Shown: positions 59,234 to 64,000 of the stretch, piece after piece
Layout: the number at the start of each line of letters is the position of its first letter
How positions within the stretch are numbered: the stretch's first letter is position 1
DNA from: JBBROS01 sp965217935
Lineage (GTDB): Bacteria > Pseudomonadota > Alphaproteobacteria > Acetobacterales > Acetobacteraceae
Assembly: GCA_965217935.1 (NCBI GenBank)
Contig: OZ244581.1
Location: 4,588,001 to 4,652,000, forward strand
Length of the DNA stretch: 64,000 nt
Direction: 5' to 3'
Translations under genes and position numbers: made by a program
The notes under the pieces: generated by a model
Databases searched by the model: none
What the model saw: the letters and a program-made list of their open reading frames with translations, nothing else
What the model was told of the DNA's origin: nothing

Positions 59234-61502
59234 ACCGTTGCGCCGCGCCCTGCGGATCCTTTTCTTCGGCGTCCTCGCCCTCGTCATTTTGGCGGGCGCG
59301 GCGGTTGGCGGGGCGGTCTGGTGGAGCCTTCCCGCAACCCGCATCGAGGCGGCGGTCCCTGCCCTCTCCGCCCCGGTGCATATCGCCCTCGACGGCGACG
59401 GCATCCCGAGGATCAAGGCCGCCAACGACACCGACGCCGTGGCGGCGCTCGGCTTCGTCCATGCGCGCGACCGCATGTTCCAGATGGAGCTGATGCGGCG
59501 CAACGCGTCCGGGCGGCTGTCGGAACTCGTGGGCGGCTCCGCCTTGCGGCAGGACCGCTACATGCGCACCATCGGGCTACGCCGCCGAGCCGAGACCGAG
59601 CTTGCCGCGCTCGACCCGGCAACCCGCGCCAGGCTGGACGCCTACGCGGCCGGGGTGAACGCGTGGATCGCGCGCCGCGGGCGGTTCTCGGCGCCCGAGT
59701 TCATCCCGCTCGGCGCGCCGGAGCCTTGGACCCCCGTGGACAGCCTGCTCTGGGGCAAGACAATGGCCTTGTATCTGTCCGGCAACTACCGCGACGAGCT
59801 TGCCCGCCTTGGCGCCTTGCAGAGCATGTCGCCCGAGCGGGTCCGCGCGCTTTGGCCCAGGCAGGGCCGGACGCTGCCCTCGGACGCCCGCCTCGGCCCA
59901 GCCGCCACGCGCCTGGCGGCAATCATCCCCGCCTTCCCTGCCCCGTTCACCCAGCCTAGGACAGCGAGCGACGAATGGGCCGTGGATGGCGCGAACAGCG
60001 TGACCGGCTCGCCGCTCCTGGCCGGGGACCCGCATCTCGGCTACAGCATGCCCGGCATCTGGTACCTCGCGCGGATCGATACGCCGACATCCACGCTGGC
60101 GGGCGCGACGGCGCCGGGCCTCCCGTTCCTGGTGCTCGGGCGCAACCGCAAGATCGCCTGGACCTTCACCACGGCCGGCGCGGACACGCAGGACGTGTTC
60201 ATAGAGACGGGGCTTCCCGACGGGCGGTATCAGACGCCGGACGGGCCGCGCGCGTTCGAGAGCCATGAGGAGCGGATCAAGGTCCGCGGCCAGGCGGACG
60301 AGGTGATCCAAGTGCGGGAGACCCGTCACGGCCCGGTGCTGAGCGACCTGGACGGCCCGGGCGGACCGATCCTGGCGATGTCGATGGCCGGCCTTGCGGC
60401 GGGGGACACGGCGGCGGATGGGCTGCTCGCGCTCAACCGGGCGGCGAGCGTTGCCGAAGCCGGCGTGGCGGCTGGCCGGATTAGCGCGCCGGTGCAGAAC
60501 ATGTTGGTTGCCGACAGCGCCGGCATCGGCCTGTTCACCACTGGGCGGGTCCCGCTGCGCCGGGCGGGCGACGGCGCGCTCCCGGAGCCTGGTGCGAGCG
60601 GCGCATTCGATTGGGCAGGGTTCGCTTCGGGCGACGCGCTCCCGCACGAGACCAACCCCGCCTCGGGCCGGCTGGTCAACGGCAACGAGCGGGTGGCCGG
60701 ACCGGATTTTCCGGTGTTCATGGGAGCGGATTGGTTCGGCGACTGGCGTGCCCGGCGCATCCGGGAGTTGCTCGACACCCGCTCCACCCACAGCGTCAAC
60801 AGTTTCTCCATGATCCAGGGCGACGTCACGAGCGCATTCGCGCAGTCGGTGCTGCCTTGGTTGTTGCAAACCAAGCCGGCCGACGCCAAGTCTCGCGTCG
60901 CTTTGACGTCTCTTCGACGCTGGGACGGGACGATGCGGCTGGAATGGCCGCAGCCACTGCTGTTCAACGATTGGATGCGCCGGTTCGTGACCGCCTTGAA
61001 GCAACGCGACGATATCCCGCCGGGGCTCGGGGGCATGGCGCCGGATCAGATCGGCCGCGCGCTCGGCCCGGATGGCGGCCAGTGGTGCGCCGGGGATTGC
61101 GATGCGCTGCTGGCCAAGACGCTGTCCGCCGCGGCCGGGGCGTATGACCGCGGCCGCCAGTGGGGCGCCGTGCATCAGGCCGAGTTCCCGCATCCGCTGC
61201 TCTCTCAGTTGCCGCTCGTGGGCCGGTTCTTCGTCTGGAGCATCGAACAGCCGGGAGACGGGACCACCTTGTTCCGCGGCGACATGCGGGGGAGGTCCTG
61301 GGCCGCGGTGCATGGCCCGTCCTACCGCGGCGTTTACGATCTGGCCGATCTGGACCGGAGCGCCTTCGCCATCGCGCCCGGACAATCCGGCAACCCGTTC
61401 AGCGGCTTGGCCGGCAACTGGCTGCACCGGTGGCGCGACGACAAGACCATTCGGCTTGCCGCAACCGTAGAGCCGGCAGCGATGGTCGAGCTGCATCCAT
61501 GA
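59181..61502 (+). CDS. Penicillin acylase family Ntn-hydrolase, membrane-anchored
   Basis: 773 residues. An N-terminal membrane helix (ILFFGVLALVILAGAAVGGAVWW) is followed by the alpha subunit region (GIPRIKAANDTDAVAALGFVHARDRMFQMELMRR), the spacer, and the beta-subunit start at ASDEWAVDGANSVTGSPLLAGDPHLG, whose serine should become the nucleophile after self-cleavage. The classical beta-chain start is Ser-Asn; here it is Ser-Asp. The GRNRKIAWTFTTAGADTQDVFIE segment is typical. ATG 59181 overlaps yghU by 53 bases; TTG 59238, just after the yghU stop, is an alternative (754 residues). It may hydrolyse acyl-homoserine lactones or other acyl amides; the substrate is unknown. Confidence 0.88.
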   Translation: MTPEISRPRRRTRPAAAEPLRRALRILFFGVLALVILAGAAVGGAVWWSLPATRIEAAVPALSAPVHIALDGDGIPRIKAANDTDAVAALGFVHARDRMFQMELMRRNASGRLSELVGGSALRQDRYMRTIGLRRRAETELAALDPATRARLDAYAAGVNAWIARRGRFSAPEFIPLGAPEPWTPVDSLLWGKTMALYLSGNYRDELARLGALQSMSPERVRALWPRQGRTLPSDARLGPAATRLAAIIPAFPAPFTQPRTASDEWAVDGANSVTGSPLLAGDPHLGYSMPGIWYLARIDTPTSTLAGATAPGLPFLVLGRNRKIAWTFTTAGADTQDVFIETGLPDGRYQTPDGPRAFESHEERIKVRGQADEVIQVRETRHGPVLSDLDGPGGPILAMSMAGLAAGDTAADGLLALNRAASVAEAGVAAGRISAPVQNMLVADSAGIGLFTTGRVPLRRAGDGALPEPGASGAFDWAGFASGDALPHETNPASGRLVNGNERVAGPDFPVFMGADWFGDWRARRIRELLDTRSTHSVNSFSMIQGDVTSAFAQSVLPWLLQTKPADAKSRVALTSLRRWDGTMRLEWPQPLLFNDWMRRFVTALKQRDDIPPGLGGMAPDQIGRALGPDGGQWCAGDCDALLAKTLSAAAGAYDRGRQWGAVHQAEFPHPLLSQLPLVGRFFVWSIEQPGDGTTLFRGDMRGRSWAAVHGPSYRGVYDLADLDRSAFAIAPGQSGNPFSGLAGNWLHRWRDDKTIRLAATVEPAAMVELHP

Positions 61503-61987
61503 GCGACGTCAGGCTTGAACAAAATATGACCAAGGGAGTCGTGTGGCGCAGGGTATGGGCATGGATCATCGACGCGCTCCTGATCGCCGTGATCGCGACG
61601 GCGCTTTACGTCGGCATGGTCCTACTGGGGATCATAACCTTTGGCCTCGGGTTCGGGCTGATGTCGCTGCTCCCGGCCGTGCCGCTCGCTTATCATATCC
61701 TGTTCGTCGCCAGCGCCCGGGCCGCCACGCCGGGGCAATCGCTGCTAGGGCTGGCGGTCGTGAGGGACGCAGACGCCGCGCGCCCTGGCCTGTTCGAGGC
61801 GACGCTGTTCACGCTCGGCCTATGGGCGACGTTCGCCGTGTTCATGCCCCTGCTTTTGATTGCTTTGTTCACGGAGCGTCACCGTGCCTTGCACGACATC
61901 GTCGCCGGGCTGGTGGTCGTCCGCGAGGAGACGTTGACCCGCGGGCCGGCATTGGCGAACATGCGGTTAGAGATGCCGCCCACATGA
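61499..61987 (+). CDS. RDD family membrane protein
   Basis: 162 residues with the RDD domain: first helix with the (R)RVWAWIIDALLIAVIA (R.D) pattern, a second hydrophobic pair (PLAYHILFVASARAATPGQSLLGLAVV) and ERHRALHDIVAGLVVV, the conserved C-terminal H(D) segment. Three or four membrane helices. ATG 61499 overlaps the acylase stop (ATGA), and its stop overlaps the bpt start, so all three are translationally coupled. Function unknown; some RDD proteins are ion antiporters or resistance factors. Confidence 0.9.
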   Translation: MSDVRLEQNMTKGVVWRRVWAWIIDALLIAVIATALYVGMVLLGIITFGLGFGLMSLLPAVPLAYHILFVASARAATPGQSLLGLAVVRDADAARPGLFEATLFTLGLWATFAVFMPLLLIALFTERHRALHDIVAGLVVVREETLTRGPALANMRLEMPPT

Positions 61988-62760
61988 GCTACAAGCCGCC
62001 GCGCCGTCCGCAGTTTTTCTACACGACTGCGCCCCTGCCCTGCCCGTATGTGCCGGGCCGGACGGAGCGCAAGGTCGTGACCGAGATCACCGGCCCCGAG
62101 TCGGACCAACTGCATGACCGCCTCTCCCGCGCCGGCTTCCGCCGAAGCCACAATATCGCGTATGCTCCTGTCTGCCCGTCGTGCCAGGCGTGCGTGCCGA
62201 TCCGCATACCGGTCGCCGGGTTCGAGCCTGACCGGGGCCTGCGTCGCATCATCCGGGCCAATGCCGGCGTCGAAGGCTACGAGGTCCCTGCCCGCGCGAC
62301 GGCCGAGCAGTTCCAGCTTTTCCAGCGCTACCAGCAAGCCCGGCACGGCGACGGCGACATGGCGACGATGAGCTTCTACGATTTTCGCGCCATGGTCGAG
62401 GACACGCCGATCGAGACCATCATCACCGAGTTCCGCGCCGATGGCAGGCTGATCGGCGGTTGCCTGACCGACCGCTTGGGCGACGGCTTCTCCGCCGTAT
62501 ACAGTTTCTACGCACCGGACCTGGTGCGCCAATCGCTGGGAACGTTCGCGATTCTGTGGATGATCGAGCGCGCCAAAGCGGACGGGCTGCCCTACGTCTA
62601 CCTGGGATACTGGGTGCCGGAGAGCCGCAAGATGGCCTACAAAGCACGCTTCCGGCCCTGCGAAGTGCTGACCGGCGGGACCTGGCGAATGCTGACCGAC
62701 GTTGAAGCCGATGGCGGAGGCGGCATTGGCGCCGAGTTGATGCACGAGACGATGCCTTGA
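61984..62760 (+). CDS. bpt: Aspartate/glutamate leucyltransferase Bpt
   Basis: 258 residues. Transfers leucine from Leu-tRNA to N-terminal Asp or Glu of proteins, marking them for ClpAPS degradation (bacterial N-end rule). N-terminal FFYTTAPLPCPYVPGRTERKVV and the cysteine motif HNIAYAPVCPSCQACVPIRIPV are diagnostic; the C-terminal GNAT-like domain contains YSFYAPDLVRQSLGTFAILWMIERAK and YVYLGYWVPESRKMAYKARFRP. ATG 61984 overlaps the RDD stop. Confidence 0.95.
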   Translation: MSYKPPRRPQFFYTTAPLPCPYVPGRTERKVVTEITGPESDQLHDRLSRAGFRRSHNIAYAPVCPSCQACVPIRIPVAGFEPDRGLRRIIRANAGVEGYEVPARATAEQFQLFQRYQQARHGDGDMATMSFYDFRAMVEDTPIETIITEFRADGRLIGGCLTDRLGDGFSAVYSFYAPDLVRQSLGTFAILWMIERAKADGLPYVYLGYWVPESRKMAYKARFRPCEVLTGGTWRMLTDVEADGGGGIGAELMHETMP

Positions 62761-62803
62761 GGTTGGATCGCAATCGCCCCGGCACGGACAGGGGGATAAG
62801 GAT

Positions 62804-63172
62804 TTAGCCCGACAGCATCTCCTCCTGAATAGCCCGGTCGAGTTCGTGCGTGCGAAACGGTTTCTGCAGGAAGCGGCGCTGCAGCGGCTGCGGCAGGAAG
62901 TATCCCGACACGAGGATGATCTTCAAATCGCCGCGCTTGCGTCTCGCGAGGTCTGCCAGCTCCAAGCCGGACATGCCCGGCATACGGATGTCCGTCACCA
63001 TCAAGTCGACGTTCGGCCACGCCTCGATGATCGCCAGGGCTTCTTGACCGCTCGGCGCCTGGACGACCTCGTAACCGAGTTCTTCAAGCATGTCGGCGGA
63101 GGTCCCACGCACGTCGTCGTCATCGTCAACCAGAAGAATTATATACGACCGATCGGCCAGACGGCCCTCCAC
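62804..63172 (-). CDS. Single-domain response regulator
   Basis: 122 residues: a stand-alone receiver domain with the acidic pocket IILLVDDDDDVRG, phospho-acceptor Asp61 (LMVTDIRMPGMSGLEL) and the conserved lysine in FLQKPF. No output domain, so it acts by protein-protein contact, as CheY or Spo0F do. Start GTG 63172 with a modest GGCGAG upstream. Resembles the receiver domains found at the C-termini of hybrid kinases; its partner kinase is not in the window. Confidence 0.92.
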   Translation of the reverse strand: MEGRLADRSYIILLVDDDDDVRGTSADMLEELGYEVVQAPSGQEALAIIEAWPNVDLMVTDIRMPGMSGLELADLARRKRGDLKIILVSGYFLPQPLQRRFLQKPFRTHELDRAIQEEMLSG

Positions 63173-63333
63173 TGCTCGCCATGTCAGACACCTTAGCCAT
63201 AGGCGAGCGTGGGAAGGAGGCTATGAATCGTTATTCCCCGTAACAACTCCGTGGGTCGGCGGTCATATAGGGCGATGCAACCCTGACCGGTCCGTCGCGT
63301 CTGCGATGGGAGACCACTGTTGGAGACGACTTG

Positions 63334-63930
63334 ATGGCCGTTGCACGACCGCCGGCGCATAATGCCTCGTTGCCGCCCTTTGGCTTCGATGCCAGGAGCC
63401 GCGGCCTGGCGCAGAACTGGTGGGCACTCGCGATCCGGGGCGTGCTGGCCATCCTGTTCGGCTTGGCGGCGTTCGCGTTGCCGCTGACCACCCTGCAAGC
63501 ATTGGTCTTGCTGTTCGCGGTCTACATTGCCGCGGACGGCGCGTTCGCGATCGTGGCCGGGATCAGGGCCGCCTCGAACGATGAGCGCTGGGGAGCCCTG
63601 ATCATCGAAGGCGTGGTCAACCTCGTTGCCGGCGCGGTCGTGTTCCTGTTGCCGGGCCTGACGGTCGTGATCTTCATTACGCTATTGAGCGTCTGGGGCG
63701 TCATATCCGGCGCGCTTGCGATCTTCGCCGCCCTCCGGCTGCACCGTCCTTATGGCAAGACGTGGCTGTGGCTTGCCGGCGTGGTGTCGGTCATCTGGGG
63801 CGGCGCCCTGTTCGTGGCGCCCGCTGTCGGAGCGATCGTGCTGACGTGGTGGCTGGGCGGCTACGCACTGCTCTTCGGCGGTGCCCTGCTCGTCTTGGCG
63901 CTGAGATTGCGGGGCCAGCGCGTGGCGTAA
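63334..63930 (+). CDS. HdeD family membrane protein
   Basis: 198 residues with six membrane helices in three pairs, each pair ending in a Gly-rich turn. WWALAIRGVLAILFGLAAFALP and IIEGVVNLVAGAVVFLLPGLT are the repeated HdeD/DUF308 pattern. ATG 63334 has GGAG 8 bases upstream. HdeD-type proteins are associated with acid resistance in enterics, but the function is not known here. Confidence 0.9.
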   Translation: MAVARPPAHNASLPPFGFDARSRGLAQNWWALAIRGVLAILFGLAAFALPLTTLQALVLLFAVYIAADGAFAIVAGIRAASNDERWGALIIEGVVNLVAGAVVFLLPGLTVVIFITLLSVWGVISGALAIFAALRLHRPYGKTWLWLAGVVSVIWGGALFVAPAVGAIVLTWWLGGYALLFGGALLVLALRLRGQRVA

Positions 63931-63939
63931 ACGGTTGTT

Positions 63940-63997
63940 CCTTATGGCTCGTTCGGAAATAACCGCTACGAATCGATCGGGCGAACGAGCCTTAAGG
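63940..63997. repeat. Inverted repeat at the window end
   Basis: CCTTATGGCTCGTTCG (63940-63955) pairs with CGAACGAGCCTTAAGG (63982-63997) with one mismatch, 26-base spacer, 10 bases after the hdeD-like stop. It could be a terminator or one end of a repeat cut by the window edge. Confidence 0.5.
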
Positions 63998-64000
63998 CCT

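Noticed and set aside
1..64000. tRNA, rRNA or phage structural genes
   Set aside because: No tRNA T-loop/acceptor pattern, rRNA core sequence or phage head, tail or integrase motifs were recognised on either strand.

Overview
This window is GC-rich, gene-dense chromosomal DNA of an alphaproteobacterium. The pointers are the recG/sdhE/mfd block, a UPF0262 protein, a Bpt leucyltransferase, the ribE-ribBX-ribH-nusB-thiL order and a choline-sulfate/betaine operon. The secreted-protein style (no signal peptides, an asymmetric C-terminal module) suggests Rhodospirillales/Acetobacteraceae, but that placement is inference. No rRNA, tRNA or CRISPR was recognised. About 60 genes are supported, mostly in ATGA-overlapping operons.

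Layout. 1-5.2 kb: mfd (cut by the window edge) and sdhE facing recG, then a 24-residue membrane-protein gene. 5.4-13.2 kb: choline-O-sulfate to glycine betaine module, with betC, betA and a single reading frame joining a BetI-type TetR repressor to the BetB dehydrogenase, divergent from the choline/betaine importer genes choW-choV. Two palindromes lie between them, and four 26-bp repeats sit at the choW/choV junction. 13-16.6 kb: secreted GH26-like hydrolase and a cytochrome P450. 16.7-24.7 kb: branched-chain/amide-type ABC importer with a Rhodococcus-type amidase, a UPF0262 gene and a deaminase-like amidohydrolase, probably for amide nitrogen. 24.7-31.5 kb: accessory zone with transposase remnants, a V8-like secreted protease, a TPR protein, a frameshifted secreted protein and a cluster of small palindromic repeats. 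31.5-35.9 kb: riboflavin/thiamine housekeeping genes and a YciE protein.

36-41.7 kb: purine salvage and urate degradation (Tsx-like porin, NCS2 permease, uricase), a TPP enzyme and a stand-alone RAM domain. 41.7-46 kb: MFS exporter and a GH16 glucanase with four carbohydrate-binding modules. 46.6-51.2 kb: two tetrose-phosphate isomerases of erythritol-type pathways, a polysaccharide export lipoprotein, a Crp/Fnr regulator and a GT4 glycosyltransferase. 51.2-57.4 kb: a disrupted IS701 remnant, then an operon of a GGT-like lipoprotein, an aminotransferase, a decayed ABC ATPase, a biuret hydrolase and allophanate hydrolase. 57.6-64 kb: DsbA-like oxidoreductase, YghU GST, penicillin-acylase family protein, RDD protein, Bpt, a response regulator and HdeD.

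Recurring themes are scavenging of nitrogen and osmolytes (choline sulfate, amides, urate, biuret/allophanate), secreted glycan-active enzymes without signal peptides, and three families of short intergenic repeats. The most unusual items are the BetI-BetB fusion, the chain of overlapping nonapeptide reading frames before choV, the two-hairpin dispersed repeat with compensatory changes, and the module shared by two secreted proteins.
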